Notes: generated by a model from the sequence alone, not told the origin. Shown: positions 42,519-51,720, counted from the stretch's first letter. The stretch: 51,914 bases of DNA from Candidatus Bathyarchaeota archaeon (GCA_005881695.1 VBBT01000105.1:1-51914), one strand, 5' to 3'. Program-made: numbers and translations.

Positions 42519-43283
42519 ATGGCTGACGCTCCGGGCACTCCGAACGCTAGTTCTAGAACTCCTACTGGGATCCCGGGCCTGGACAAGTTGCTCACTGGAG
42601 GATTGCCTAAGAGCAGGATCATTCTGCTTTCCGGGGGGCCTGGAACGGGCAAGACCATACTATCTTCTCAGTATCTCGTTAACGGCATCTTGGACTATGA
42701 GGAAAGCGGCGTCTATGTCAGTCTCGATGAAAACAAACAACATGTCTTCGAGGAAATGCTTGACTTTGGTTGGGATTTCGAGGACCTTGAGAACAACAAG
42801 AAGCTAATCTTCTTAGAAGCTTCGCCGATCAGATATCTTCCTGCCGAGATTAAGGTTGGAAAATTGACTGTCGGCCGAAAGGAGTTCTCTATGGCAACGT
42901 TGATCGAGATGATTAAGACGAGCGTTCGAGAGATTGGGGCCAGGAGAATAGTTGTCGACCCGGTGACGACATTGGTTTTTCAATACGAAGGAGTGGCAGC
43001 ACAGCGAAACGCCTTGGTCGAACTCATGGAGGCCCTCGCGGACACTGGCGCAACATGTTTGATTACAACTGAGCTTCGAAGGCCGGGTTTCGAGAGGAGC
43101 ATCGACTACGAAGAGTATCTCGCTCACGGAGTCATACTGCTCCAACAACTGCAGGTTGGAAAATCGCTACTGCGTGTGATCCAGGTTGAGAAAATGCGCA
43201 AAACTCCCTTAGACAACCAGCCCAGGCCGTACCGAATAACCGATACTGGAATCGAGGTCTTTCCGCGCGAAAGCGTTCTATAA
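42519..43283 (+). CDS. KaiC-like RecA-fold ATPase
   Basis: This encodes 254 residues. The KaiC opening RTPTGIPGLDKLLTGGLPKS leads to Walker A GGPGTGKT (39-46), VYVSLDENKQHVFEEML and Walker B RRIVVDPVTTLVFQY. The C-terminus ends MRKTPLDNQPRPYRITDTGI. It resembles the ATPase at 5779 in size and motifs (both have a KVGK/R-type segment near 115), suggesting a duplicated family. It lies between TackOD1 and an HTH-KaiC gene. Confidence 0.88.
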   Translation: MADAPGTPNASSRTPTGIPGLDKLLTGGLPKSRIILLSGGPGTGKTILSSQYLVNGILDYEESGVYVSLDENKQHVFEEMLDFGWDFEDLENNKKLIFLEASPIRYLPAEIKVGKLTVGRKEFSMATLIEMIKTSVREIGARRIVVDPVTTLVFQYEGVAAQRNALVELMEALADTGATCLITTELRRPGFERSIDYEEYLAHGVILLQQLQVGKSLLRVIQVEKMRKTPLDNQPRPYRITDTGIEVFPRESVL

Positions 43284-43288
43284 CCTGA

Positions 43289-44326
43289 TCAAACTGACTT
43301 CTTCACGCGGGCTTCTTCATAGGGAATTATCAGACCCATCGAGGAGTCTCGGTTGTAGGGCGTCCACGTGGTTATGTGTTGGGCACCTTTCATTTTCGAG
43401 ATCCTGATGAAACGGGCTAACCCATCCTTGGTGTCTTCTACCTTCATTTCAATTACGCCATCGACCTTGTCTTGTATTGCAGCGATAATGGCTGGATGAA
43501 ATGCTTTCCTCGAGAGTGACGTTACACAGCTGGCTCGATTGCTCCTTATCTTTGCGATCAAGGTGTGTAGAAAATCGAATGAGGGCCTGACTCCACTTCT
43601 TTGGATGAGAGTAGTTAGCGAGTCCATCGCGAGCAGGACATTGCCCGAGTCGCGAGCTTCCGACAGAGCCTTTGTTATCACTATGCTGAGGTCGGATAAG
43701 CGTTGAGGATCTTCGCTATATTGTTCCTGACTCTTTACGCCCACGAGGAACGAGTAACAGTCTATGAAGACGAGCCTTCTCCTGCCTTCAACTTCGTAGT
43801 CTCTCGGATTGACCCCCATTAGTTTCATAGACTCTCTGATGCTGTCCGGAAAATCATCTAAGGCTGCATAGACAACGTTCCTGCCCTTCTTCAAAGCCTC
43901 TGTAACAAGCTGGATCAGTAGGGTCGTTTTCCCTGTTGCGGGATCACCCATGACTAGTACCACGGAGGACGAGGGATAGCCATCGGGTAAGAGGGAATCG
44001 ACCATCCCCACTCCTGTCAGGTCTCTATTCGAAGAGGTTGACGTCTCTTCGAAGGAACCCGCCGAGACAAGTCGTTGCGAGATCTCTTTCTGCAATTCTT
44101 GATCCCTGTCTTTGCTGAAGGAGATAACTCGCACCTCTTGAAGCAAGCCTAGCTCGACGAGGTCTGAGACATCACGCTCGATTTCCTTTGGACTCCGCCG
44201 AATCTTAGCGGCGATACCTTCTATCGTATCTGTGGAGTCTGGATTGTCATGGAAGTACATCAACAACTCGGCTTTGGTTTCGGACCCAATCAGCTTCTCA
44301 AGAAGGTCGCTCCTAAGAGGGGGCAT
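43289..44326 (-). CDS. HTH domain fused to KaiC-like ATPase
   Basis: This encodes 345 residues. Residues 5-75 form a winged helix-turn-helix of the ArsR/TrmB type (SETKAELLMYFHDNPDSTDT; IRRSPKEIERDVSDLVELGL). The KaiC-like part has Walker A GDPATGKT (127-134), with Ala instead of Gly at the third motif position, Walker B NVLLAMDSLTTLI and a terminal RISKMKGAQHITT. The fusion suggests a transcription regulator controlled by ATP binding. It converges with the KaiC gene at 42519, leaving five bases. Confidence 0.82.
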   Translation of the reverse strand: MPPLRSDLLEKLIGSETKAELLMYFHDNPDSTDTIEGIAAKIRRSPKEIERDVSDLVELGLLQEVRVISFSKDRDQELQKEISQRLVSAGSFEETSTSSNRDLTGVGMVDSLLPDGYPSSSVVLVMGDPATGKTTLLIQLVTEALKKGRNVVYAALDDFPDSIRESMKLMGVNPRDYEVEGRRRLVFIDCYSFLVGVKSQEQYSEDPQRLSDLSIVITKALSEARDSGNVLLAMDSLTTLIQRSGVRPSFDFLHTLIAKIRSNRASCVTSLSRKAFHPAIIAAIQDKVDGVIEMKVEDTKDGLARFIRISKMKGAQHITTWTPYNRDSSMGLIIPYEEARVKKSV

Positions 44327-44391
44327 TAGACTCTCCGCGACAGTTCTGGCAAGAACACAAAAAGCCGCAGCAATGATTGCTTATCTTTGGC

Positions 44392-45132
44392 CTATCGTAT
44401 TTTGTCAGGGGGAATCGGAGTTGGTGCCAAGGAGAATCCGTCTCTTGTTATGTAGTAGTCATATCCTTCTAGTCTGTGTTCAGTCCCTCTCATCTTGGGA
44501 ATGTAGACTCTTCGGCGGACCCTCGAGTTGTCAAAACTTGCATCCAAAATCACGAGGCCGTCGCCTAGAAACTCTTCGAAGTTAGTCCCGAGCTGTTGCT
44601 TTCCCCAAGGGACCTCGCTTATCATCATCGTTGTGCAGTTGGCAGCCTCTAGGAATTTCACCATTATGTGAAGGAAGCTTCGGGCTTCGGCATTACTCTC
44701 GAAGGCTGTCATGAGTGCAGAGAGAGAATCGAATACAAGCCTTTTTGCATTCATGCTGTGCAAGGCTTCCAGAACCGTTTCAAGAGCCGTACTGACCCCA
44801 GCTTTCATAGTGGATTGGAGAGAGACGAGGCGCAGTTTGTTTTCTGATTCGAGCCGGTTAAGGTCCCATCCGAACCTCAAGCCGTTCCGTTTCAGCTTCT
44901 CACTGCTCTCTATGACAGACGCGTAAACACCGTTTTCCCCGCATCGGGTGGCTCCATGGTACAGGAATTGTAATCCTAGTGTAGTCTTGCCGGTTCCAGG
45001 CTGGCCGGCAACGATAATGCAGTCGCCTCTTCTAAGCCCGCCTTCTATTATCTTGTCCAGACTAGGGACGCCAGTGGGGACTCGATCGTCTGATTCTTGG
45101 ATACTTGGGGCAATTGCCCGTCTAACTTCCAT
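44392..45132 (-). CDS. KaiC-like RecA-fold ATPase coupled to HTH gene
   Basis: This encodes 246 residues from the ATG at 45132, which overlaps the HTH gene's stop as TAATG and follows GAGGAG; a longer frame starts at 45153. The opening RVPTGVPSLDKIIEGGLRRG is followed by Walker A GQPGTGKT (43-50), VYASVIESSEKLKRNG and Walker B KRLVFDSLSALM, with PKMRGTEHRLEGYDY near the end. It is the second gene of a two-gene unit with a winged HTH protein, matching the logic of the neighbouring fused HTH-KaiC protein. Confidence 0.87.
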   Translation of the reverse strand: MEVRRAIAPSIQESDDRVPTGVPSLDKIIEGGLRRGDCIIVAGQPGTGKTTLGLQFLYHGATRCGENGVYASVIESSEKLKRNGLRFGWDLNRLESENKLRLVSLQSTMKAGVSTALETVLEALHSMNAKRLVFDSLSALMTAFESNAEARSFLHIMVKFLEAANCTTMMISEVPWGKQQLGTNFEEFLGDGLVILDASFDNSRVRRRVYIPKMRGTEHRLEGYDYYITRDGFSLAPTPIPPDKIR

Positions 45133-45395
45133 TACTGCTCCTCTAACGACCAAAGCTTGACGGGTCCTACTTGTCGAAAGGCGACCTTCTTTTTTGCGCG
45201 GAGAACATGCAAGTATTTCGACGCTGTTGATCTATTCACCCTTAGGTCCTTTGCGATTTCGCTGATTGAACTGTTTGGCTTGTCGCCCAATGAACTGATT
45301 ATCCGTTCTTCAATGACTTCCAGCAGCGTGCCATTCGAAGAATCGTTGATGTTCAACAATGACTTCCGGGTCAAATCAGCACTAGTGCTAATCAT
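45132..45395 (-). CDS. Winged helix-turn-helix regulator
   Basis: This encodes 87 residues. The HTH is ISEIAKDLRVNRSTASKYLH at about 43-62, with the wing KKVAFRQVGPVKLWSLEE. It is preceded by a helical part (NGTLLEVIEERIISSLGDKP). It likely binds DNA and probably controls its own operon, including the downstream KaiC-like ATPase, which is coupled by a one-base overlap. Confidence 0.8.
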   Translation of the reverse strand: MISTSADLTRKSLLNINDSSNGTLLEVIEERIISSLGDKPNSSISEIAKDLRVNRSTASKYLHVLRAKKKVAFRQVGPVKLWSLEEQ

Positions 45396-45473
45396 AAGTC
45401 GGGTGTTACCTTCGAACCATCATCAAAGTCACCCCGAAGCGGCTAAAAGCAAGCTTCGCCCGGAGTGCAGCGA

Positions 45474-46304
45474 ATGGACCAGCTTACCATCCTGAAGCTA
45501 GGAGGGTCGGCAATTACCGACAAGGCTAGAGAGTGCACTCCGGACATTCCCGCGATTCAACGCATTGCGGATCAACTTAGAGACTATAATCTTCCCCTAA
45601 TTCTACTTCATGGCGGTGGTTCCTACGCTCACCCCTTCGTCACACGATCAAGCATAGATCGGGGACTCCGCGATCGATCTCAACTTCGTTCCATTGCGGA
45701 GACGGAATTCTACTTGAGCCAGCTCACGAGGATAATTTGCGCATCACTGCTGTTGCGAAATAAGCTTCCCGTTCCTTTTCATCCGATGAGTTTCGTCACC
45801 TTTGACGAGGGGAAGGTGAAGAGAGTCCTGTTGGACCCGATACGAAAGGCGCTGCGGGCTGGGCTCCTTCCGTTGCTGCATGGGGACCTGGTGTTCGACG
45901 AGTCGCAAGGGATCGGAGTTCTATCTGGGGACCGCCTTGCCTCGCTAATTGGACTTAGACTGGGAGCTTCTCGAGTGTTGCTCGGTTCCGATGTCGATGG
46001 AGTATACTCAGAGAATCCAAAGACTTTCCCAAATGCCACTCTTATCCCGGAGGTTACTTCCGAAAATTTCCGTTTGGTACTGGACGCGTCACGAGGCCCT
46101 TCCGGCGACGCGACTGGCGGTATGGGAGAGAAGGTTAGACAGGCTTTGCGGCTTGCCAAGAATGGATGCGAGTGTTACATTTTCAACCTACGAGAAAAGA
46201 ATGCACTTTCAAGGCTGCTTGAACGAGATAGGATCAACGGGACCAGGTTCGTCCCCTGGAAGAACTCTAGAAAGTCCTCGAGACGATCGCGTCGGCAAGC
46301 GTAG
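45474..46304 (+). CDS. Isopentenyl phosphate kinase
   Basis: This encodes 276 residues from ATG 45474; a GTG nine bases earlier is possible. Amino-acid-kinase motifs are LTILKLGGSAITDKARECTP, LPLILLHGGGSYAHPF with the catalytic His region, LLPLLHGDLVFDESQGIGVL, and DATGGMGEKVRQALRLAKNG. The enzyme converts isopentenyl phosphate to the diphosphate in the archaeal mevalonate pathway. Its 3' end overlaps the convergent prenyl synthase by 38 bases. Functional and physical neighbours thus agree. Confidence 0.92.
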   Translation: MDQLTILKLGGSAITDKARECTPDIPAIQRIADQLRDYNLPLILLHGGGSYAHPFVTRSSIDRGLRDRSQLRSIAETEFYLSQLTRIICASLLLRNKLPVPFHPMSFVTFDEGKVKRVLLDPIRKALRAGLLPLLHGDLVFDESQGIGVLSGDRLASLIGLRLGASRVLLGSDVDGVYSENPKTFPNATLIPEVTSENFRLVLDASRGPSGDATGGMGEKVRQALRLAKNGCECYIFNLREKNALSRLLERDRINGTRFVPWKNSRKSSRRSRRQA

Positions 46305-47277
46305 CCAGCCCGTCTCTGTAGTCAGATTCTCCCAGTACTGAAAGGTGGGATTTGGCCTCGTGGAGGTATTTCTCTGCAATTTCTCGACAGTCTTTTTCCG
46401 CTGGGGTCTCCATAATCAGCCGTCTCGCATTCATCACCATGGCTTGCGACACTTTTTCCGACCTTAAGGTGGTAAGAATCTCTTGCTTTTTGCCTCGGGG
46501 TAAGTATCTGAGAGCCATCAATATCGCTGCGTTCCCAAGTTTGTGTTCAATGATATCTTTGCCAGTCTGCTTCCCTGTTTCCTGGCCACATATGTCCAGC
46601 ACATCATCCATCACCTGAAATGCAAGTCCCGCTTTCCATCCGAATTCGCCTAAGGACCGCACGATCAGGAAGTTCGCTCGCGCCGAATACGCTCCTATTT
46701 GGGAGGCAGCTTTGAAGAGAGCCGCGGTCTTCTTTCCTATCATCTCGACGTAGAGGGAGAAGCTTGGGGTGAGAACGCGCTGGGTTTTGAGATAAGGATC
46801 TTCCCTCCCGGCTTGTTCGAGCAGCATGTCGAGTCTCTCGCCTTCAATGATGTCTTTCATCGCCTGGACTGCGACCACTCTTGTCTTGGTTGGGGAGATG
46901 CATTTCTCAATTAGGTCGTCTAGGGCTTCACGGTAAAGCATTGCAATCAATAGAGCGACTGAGTCTCCAAACTTGACTCTCACAGTTGGTTTTCCTCTTC
47001 TCACGACTCCTCGATCAATGAGATCGTCCATTACCAGTGAATAATTGTGAATCATCTCGACCAAGGCCGCAGGATTCATTCCATCCTCAATCTTTCCACC
47101 GCAAGCGGCGCATGCAAGAAGAACGAGAGTTGCTCGCATCCTTTTGCCCCCAGTTCTGAAATGGTACGTTAGAGGGGATTGAAACTTGGAAGAAGAGGCG
47201 TTCGCCAGTGCTTTGAAAATGATAGGGTCTACCTTACGCCCGGTCTTGACTATCTTGGTCAGCGGGTCTGGGTTCAT
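46267..47277 (-). CDS. Polyprenyl (geranylgeranyl) diphosphate synthase
   Basis: This encodes 336 residues. FARM motif VMDDLIDRGVVRRGKPTVR near 97 and SARM motif FQVMDDVLDICGQETGKQTG near 220 supply the DDxxD magnesium sites. Earlier residues LTYHFRTGGKRMRATLVLLA match the family. It builds C20 or longer chains for archaeal lipids; the chain length is not read. It faces the isopentenyl phosphate kinase gene, which makes its substrate. Confidence 0.93.
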   Translation of the reverse strand: MNPDPLTKIVKTGRKVDPIIFKALANASSSKFQSPLTYHFRTGGKRMRATLVLLACAACGGKIEDGMNPAALVEMIHNYSLVMDDLIDRGVVRRGKPTVRVKFGDSVALLIAMLYREALDDLIEKCISPTKTRVVAVQAMKDIIEGERLDMLLEQAGREDPYLKTQRVLTPSFSLYVEMIGKKTAALFKAASQIGAYSARANFLIVRSLGEFGWKAGLAFQVMDDVLDICGQETGKQTGKDIIEHKLGNAAILMALRYLPRGKKQEILTTLRSEKVSQAMVMNARRLIMETPAEKDCREIAEKYLHEAKSHLSVLGESDYRDGLATLADAIVSRTF

Positions 47278-47386
47278 CTGTTCCCCTTGGGTTTGTGATG
47301 CGTTCTTCGGGCAGTGGTCTTATAGAATTTCGCGGTTTTCTGGACCGGCAATATCAGTGATACGAGCGTTCGAATGTTCCGTGGGG

Positions 47387-47863
47387 CTATTCGGCGAGCG
47401 CGGGATGACTCTTGTCCGCGAGGATCACTTCGTACCAGTGGTGAATGCCGTCTGAATACAAGTAATACGAATCAAGGACTGCCAGATTGACGTATTTTCT
47501 GTTGGCACGTTTTTCTGCTATTCTTTGGAGAGAGAGGCTTCTAGTGAATTTCGATACGCCCATTGCCTTCTGTCGTCTACCCGAGACAGGACGGGGTTTT
47601 TTGGCGCCGCCGCGCCTCACTCGGACTCTAACGAGCACGATCCCTTGTTTTGCTTTGTACCCCAGACGGCGCGCTCGATCTAGCCTTGTAGGGTAAGGAA
47701 TTCGTTTGACCACGGGTTCCTTCCTCCAACCAACAACCGAGAGCCGCAACCATTCCTTTAGCTCGGGCGTTTTATCTCTCCATTGGTTTGCTAAGTGGGA
47801 ATACGACAAGTCCGTTTCGCTGTCGCATCGACTGGCAAATCCCTGATAAGGATTACTGGGCAT
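47387..47863 (-). CDS. rpl15e: Ribosomal protein L15e
   Basis: About 158 residues from ATG 47863, which follows GAGAGG by four bases; the frame extends 21 codons further but this part is atypical. Motifs LSYSHLANQWRDKTPELKEW, LDRARRLGYKAKQGIVLVRV and KFTRSLSLQRIAEKRANRKY are conserved. L15e is a large-subunit protein of archaea and eukaryotes. Confidence 0.95.
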   Translation of the reverse strand: MPSNPYQGFASRCDSETDLSYSHLANQWRDKTPELKEWLRLSVVGWRKEPVVKRIPYPTRLDRARRLGYKAKQGIVLVRVRVRRGGAKKPRPVSGRRQKAMGVSKFTRSLSLQRIAEKRANRKYVNLAVLDSYYLYSDGIHHWYEVILADKSHPALAE

Positions 47864-47933
47864 TTTTCCTCTCAACACCGTTAAATCAGGCCGGTTTGCA
47901 ACCGGGTTTTGCCAAAGAAGTGACAAGCCGGGA

Positions 47934-49307
47934 ATGGCTCAAGATACAGCATTGCTGAAGAGAGCTTATGCTCCTGCTCGGCTTGCAATGAAGTACCATC
48001 CTTTCTATCAGGGAAAGATCGAGATTGTGTCGAAGGTTCCTGTCGACTCCTATGATGATTTTGCGATCTGGTACACCCCAGGAGTTGCGGATCCATGCAA
48101 AGAAATTCAGAAAACCCCGGAAAGAGTCTACGACTATACTAACAAGTGGAACAGTATCGCGATAGTTACCGATGGGACCAGGGTCCTAGGTCTTGGTGAC
48201 ATCGGGCCTGAGGCCGGGCTTCCTGTGATGGAGGGAAAAAGCTTGCTGTTCAAGTATTTGGGAGGAGTCGATGCCTATCCTATCTGCCTCGGTACAAAAA
48301 GACCGGAGGAAATTGAGAACGCGGTTCGATGGTTGCAACCGTCTTTCGGGGGGATAAATCTCGAAGACATATCGCAACCGAAATGCTTTGACATTCTTGA
48401 CTCCCTGAAACAGGACCTTCGGATTCCGGTGTGGCACGATGATCAGCAGGGGACGGGAACCGTTGTCTGTGCGGGTCTTATCAACGCTCTGAAGGTTGTC
48501 GGGAAGAACATCAGAAACGCGTCGATCTGCATGCTAGGGGCAGGGGCGGCGAACATCGCGGTCGCGCGCATAATAATGGAAGCGGGAGTTTCACCCGGGA
48601 ACATCATCATGGTCGACAGTAAGGGAATTCTCAATCGCCAGCGCATAGAGCTGGAGGGGGAGTACCACGCGAAATGGCAGATTGCTCTGAAAACAAACTC
48701 GGAAGGACGGACAGGCGGCCTGAAGGAGGCGGTGAAGGGGGCGGATGTTTTGATTGCGATGTCGACGCCGGGACCTGGCGTGATTCCGAAGGAAATAGTG
48801 TCCGCGATGGCGGACGATGCGATTATCTTCGCTTGTGCCAATCCCATTCCTGAGATCTGGCCCTGGGAGGCGAAAGAGACGGGCGCAAGAATAGTTGCGA
48901 CAGGCCGATCTGACTTTCCCAACCAGGTCAACAATTCCCTCGGATTTCCTGGGATCTTCAGGGGGACCTTGGATGTTAGGGCTAGGATGATCAGCGACGA
49001 GATGTGCATCGCCGCTGCTAACGAACTTGCTAAGATCGCGGAGGAGGGTGGCATAGATGAGGAGAGGATTCTTCCAAGTATGAGCGACTGGGAGGTATTC
49101 CCGCGCGAGGCAGCTGCGGTCGGAGCTGAGGCTGTCAGACAGGGCTTAGCGAGAGTGAAAGCGACTAAAAGAGAACTCTACGAGAGGGCGAAGACGATCA
49201 TTGGTCACGCGCGAAAATCTACGGACGTGCTTATGCGAGAGGGACTCATCAAGCCTCTCCCTCATAGCTCAGGTAAGAGTGGAGCCAAACGGAAAATCGT
49301 AAGATAG
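47934..49307 (+). CDS. Malic enzyme (NAD(P)-dependent malate dehydrogenase, decarboxylating)
   Basis: This encodes 457 residues. The N-terminal catalytic domain has [20 protein letters not shown], the magnesium-binding [20 protein letters not shown] and [20 protein letters not shown]; the NAD(P) fold has [20 protein letters not shown] and later [15 protein letters not shown]. It converts malate to pyruvate with reduction of NAD(P), linking acetyl-CoA and C4 metabolism. The stop TAG lies inside the start of npdG (ATAG). Confidence 0.95.
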   Translation: MAQDTALLKRAYAPARLAMKYHPFYQGKIEIVSKVPVDSYDDFAIWYTPGVADPCKEIQKTPERVYDYTNKWNSIAIVTDGTRVLGLGDIGPEAGLPVMEGKSLLFKYLGGVDAYPICLGTKRPEEIENAVRWLQPSFGGINLEDISQPKCFDILDSLKQDLRIPVWHDDQQGTGTVVCAGLINALKVVGKNIRNASICMLGAGAANIAVARIIMEAGVSPGNIIMVDSKGILNRQRIELEGEYHAKWQIALKTNSEGRTGGLKEAVKGADVLIAMSTPGPGVIPKEIVSAMADDAIIFACANPIPEIWPWEAKETGARIVATGRSDFPNQVNNSLGFPGIFRGTLDVRARMISDEMCIAAANELAKIAEEGGIDEERILPSMSDWEVFPREAAAVGAEAVRQGLARVKATKRELYERAKTIIGHARKSTDVLMREGLIKPLPHSSGKSGAKRKIVR

Positions 49308-49975
49308 CTGTTCTAGGCGGTGCGGGTGAAGAGGGGTTCGGTCTCGCCCTCCGATGGGCGATAGCTGGACACCAGGTGATCATAGGTTCCAGAAGTCCGG
49401 ATAGGGCGGCGGAGGCTGCGAGGACTATCGCGCGGACGGCTGGACGCCCGGTTCGCGTGTCAGGGTTGAGCAACGAGAACGCTGTCTTGCAGGGAGACGT
49501 GATAGTGGTCACGGTGCCTTTCGCAGCTTTGCTGGATACGCTGAAGACGGTCAAGTCCAGCTTCAAGACTGGCCAGGTCTTGGTGAACGTGTCGGTACCC
49601 CTGGAGACCGCAGTCGGGGGACGCGCTACTAGAACGGTCGGGGTCTGGGCAGGGTCCGCGGGAGAGCTTGCTGCCTCAGTTGTACCGAAAACGGTGAGCG
49701 TTGTGACTGCGTTCAACAATGTGAGCGCGGAACTCCTCAAGGATCCCGCTAAGCAGGTGGAGTGCGATGTTCTTGTATGTTCAAACGATGATAATGCGAA
49801 GAGGATTGTTCTTGATCTTGTGAAGGGTATTGCGGGGGCGCGTGGCTTTGATGCGGGGGCGCTTGAGAACTCGCGGACCATTGAGCAGATAACCGCGCTT
49901 TTAGTATCTCTCAATATCCGTTACAAGGTGAAGAGTGCTGGTCTGAGAATCACCGGCATCTCTCCCGTTTCATAA
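49304..49975 (+). CDS. npdG: F420-dependent NADP oxidoreductase, apparent ATA start
   Basis: The first part reads [20 protein letters not shown], the Rossmann motif with GGxGxxG, then GHQVIIGSRSPDRAAEAART, matching NpdG. It moves hydride between F420H2 and NADP. The frame contains no ATG, GTG or TTG before residue 25; the only such codon (GTG 49376) would remove the nucleotide-binding motif. ATA at 49304 overlaps the malic enzyme's TAG as ATAG, giving 223 residues, the usual length. Other possibilities are a preceding non-AUG codon or a sequence error at the start. Confidence 0.83.
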   Translation: MAVLGGAGEEGFGLALRWAIAGHQVIIGSRSPDRAAEAARTIARTAGRPVRVSGLSNENAVLQGDVIVVTVPFAALLDTLKTVKSSFKTGQVLVNVSVPLETAVGGRATRTVGVWAGSAGELAASVVPKTVSVVTAFNNVSAELLKDPAKQVECDVLVCSNDDNAKRIVLDLVKGIAGARGFDAGALENSRTIEQITALLVSLNIRYKVKSAGLRITGISPVS

Positions 49976-49988
49976 TTCGTGGTCCAGT

Positions 49989-51191
49989 GTGCAGGTCGGG
50001 ATCGTTGGCAAGCCGAACGCGGGAAAAAGCACATTCTTCAGCGCCGCAACTCTAACGTTAGTTCCAATAGCGAATTATCCATTCACTACTATCAAACCAA
50101 ACCACGGAATATCCTACCTCAGGACAAAGTGCGTCCACATTGAGCTTGGAGTCGAGGACAAGCCTCGGAACTCACGATGCATCGACGGCGAGCGATTCAT
50201 TCCGATAGATATCATTGATCTCCCTGGACTGGTGCCAGGCGCATCGGAAGGAAGAGGGCTTGGAAATCAGTTTCTCGACGAGCTGAGAAAGGCTGACGCG
50301 CTGATCCACGTGGTTGATGCTTCTGGGTCAACGGACTCTGAGGGCAAATTAACGGAGGCTGGTGCTCACAATCCGGTTGAGGACGTGGTTTTTCTCGAGA
50401 CTGAACTGGAGATGTGGATGCTCCGGATAGTTGGAAAAGACTGGGAAAAGACGGCGCGAAAGATGGAGATGGCTGGAGAGGACCCGGCGTCTTTGGTTTC
50501 TGACCGTCTCAGCGGGCTCCGGGTCACTAAAAACCAGGCTGAGAACGCGATCAAGAAAGCAGGCCTCAAAGGAAAACCGAGCGGATGGACCAGGGAAGAC
50601 CTGTTGAAGCTTGTTGAGATTATCCGGAGAGAAGCGAAACCGTTGCTGCTCGCCGCCAACAAGATTGACCTGCCAACATCGATTGGGAATATCAGCCGAC
50701 TGAAGCAAACCGGCGAGCTGACACTACCGGTCTCCGCTGAGGCAGAGCTAGCACTGCGAAGAGCGGCGGAGAAACGGTTGATAGAGTACAAACCTGGAGA
50801 TCCGGATTTTCGGGTTCCGGACGCGGCAGCTGTTAGCAGTGAGCAGAAGGCTGCCCTTGAAATGATCCGAGAAAAAGTCCTGAAACCAGTTGGATCCACT
50901 GGCGTTCAGAGATGTATCAACTCGGCCTTTCTAGATCTTCTGAATATGATCGTGGTATATCCCGTGGAGAATCCTGAAAAGTTCAGTGATCATGCAGGGA
51001 ATGTTCTCCCGGACGCGTATCTGGTTCCGAACGGGACAACTCTCAAGGAACTAGCCTTGAAAATCCACACGGAAATCGGCGAACAAATGCTGTATGGAAT
51101 CAACGCCCGGAACGGTATGCGTCTCTCCGACAATTACCTACTCAAAGCGCGAGATGTTGTAAGCATCGTCAGCGCCGCGAAAAGGGCGTAG
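49989..51191 (+). CDS. YchF/OBG-family GTPase with TGS domain
   Basis: This encodes 400 residues from a GTG, 13 bases after npdG. G1 GKPNAGKST (5-13), G3 DLPG in DIIDLPGLVPGASEGRGLGN, G4 NKID in LLLAANKIDLPTS, and a C-terminal TGS domain (DAYLVPNGTTLKELALKIHT) are present. The archaeal members have a helical insertion at 130-200, as here, and may bind ribosomes or act in stress responses. Third gene of the malic enzyme-npdG unit. Confidence 0.93.
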   Translation: MQVGIVGKPNAGKSTFFSAATLTLVPIANYPFTTIKPNHGISYLRTKCVHIELGVEDKPRNSRCIDGERFIPIDIIDLPGLVPGASEGRGLGNQFLDELRKADALIHVVDASGSTDSEGKLTEAGAHNPVEDVVFLETELEMWMLRIVGKDWEKTARKMEMAGEDPASLVSDRLSGLRVTKNQAENAIKKAGLKGKPSGWTREDLLKLVEIIRREAKPLLLAANKIDLPTSIGNISRLKQTGELTLPVSAEAELALRRAAEKRLIEYKPGDPDFRVPDAAAVSSEQKAALEMIREKVLKPVGSTGVQRCINSAFLDLLNMIVVYPVENPEKFSDHAGNVLPDAYLVPNGTTLKELALKIHTEIGEQMLYGINARNGMRLSDNYLLKARDVVSIVSAAKRA

Positions 51192-51210
51192 GACGAAAAC
51201 TGGAGAGAGG

Positions 51211-51215
51211 TTTTT
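51211..51215 (+). terminator. T-tract terminator after the GTPase gene
   Basis: A run of five T lies 20 bases after the stop, within a short inverted repeat (CTGGA/TCCAG). Confidence 0.35.
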
Positions 51216-51261
51216 CCAGGCACGGTTTAGTTTCTGTGTCCAGTCCGGACTAACCACTTGT

Positions 51262-51473
51262 GCGTCACGAGGTCGAGTCGCTTAGACCCCCCCCTCCCCT
51301 GAGGTCATTTCCTATCTGGCATGGATTCTGGGCGAGTCTAGTGATTCAGGGCTGAGACTGGGCTTGGATGCCAGGGCGGTTAATGTGATTTCATCGGTAC
51401 ATCCCGAACGATTAGAGGGAGATCTAGGGACCCCCTCCCCTTTTCAAAATCAGGGCTGATAACGGGCGATTTC
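51262..51473 (-). repeat. Dispersed repeat, copy B
   Basis: A 212-bp segment is the inverted match of 28914-29128. Shared blocks include CCGCCCTGGCATC, AATCGTTCGGG, AGCCCTGAATC and the outer AAATCGCCC and TCTAAGCGACTCG-like ends. G-tracts (GGGGAGGGGG and GGGGAGGGGGGG on the reverse strand) are kept or longer than in copy A. The 10-bp hairpin of copy A is here imperfect. There is no open frame across it. Confidence 0.85.
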
Positions 51474-51553
51474 ACATTCTTCTTACTTCCTTAGTCGCAG
51501 CTCTCGCGCACGAGGACTATGCAAAAGTTATAGGAATTTCTTGTCGAGATGCT

Positions 51554-51720
51554 CTTTCTATCTGGGGTGGGATTCCGGGCTTGTTTTTCGAGACGGGTAC
51601 GTTATCGGCTTGTCTGGCCCTTTTCGATCCCCGTGGATTCCCCTAGGGATAAGCGTGGAAGATCATGGTCTAGAAATCGCGGGCTTAGATTCGAGATCAG
51701 GGTTGATAATGGGCGATTTC
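51554..51720 (-). repeat. Dispersed repeat, diverged copy C
   Basis: A 167-bp segment in the same orientation as copy B shares its two ends: GATCAGGGTTGATAATGGGCGATTTC against ATCAGGGCTGATAACGGGCGATTTC, written as short blocks GATAA and GGGCGATTTC, and TTTCTATCTGG followed by GATTCCGGGC. The middle third is not alignable by eye. It follows copy B by 80 bases, a tandem-like arrangement. Confidence 0.6.

Noticed and set aside
48443-49054. 203-codon reverse frame
   Set aside because: It is opposite the malic enzyme, whose motifs are continuous.
49249-49914. 221-codon reverse frame
   Set aside because: It is the antisense of npdG; no recognisable motif, no start signal.
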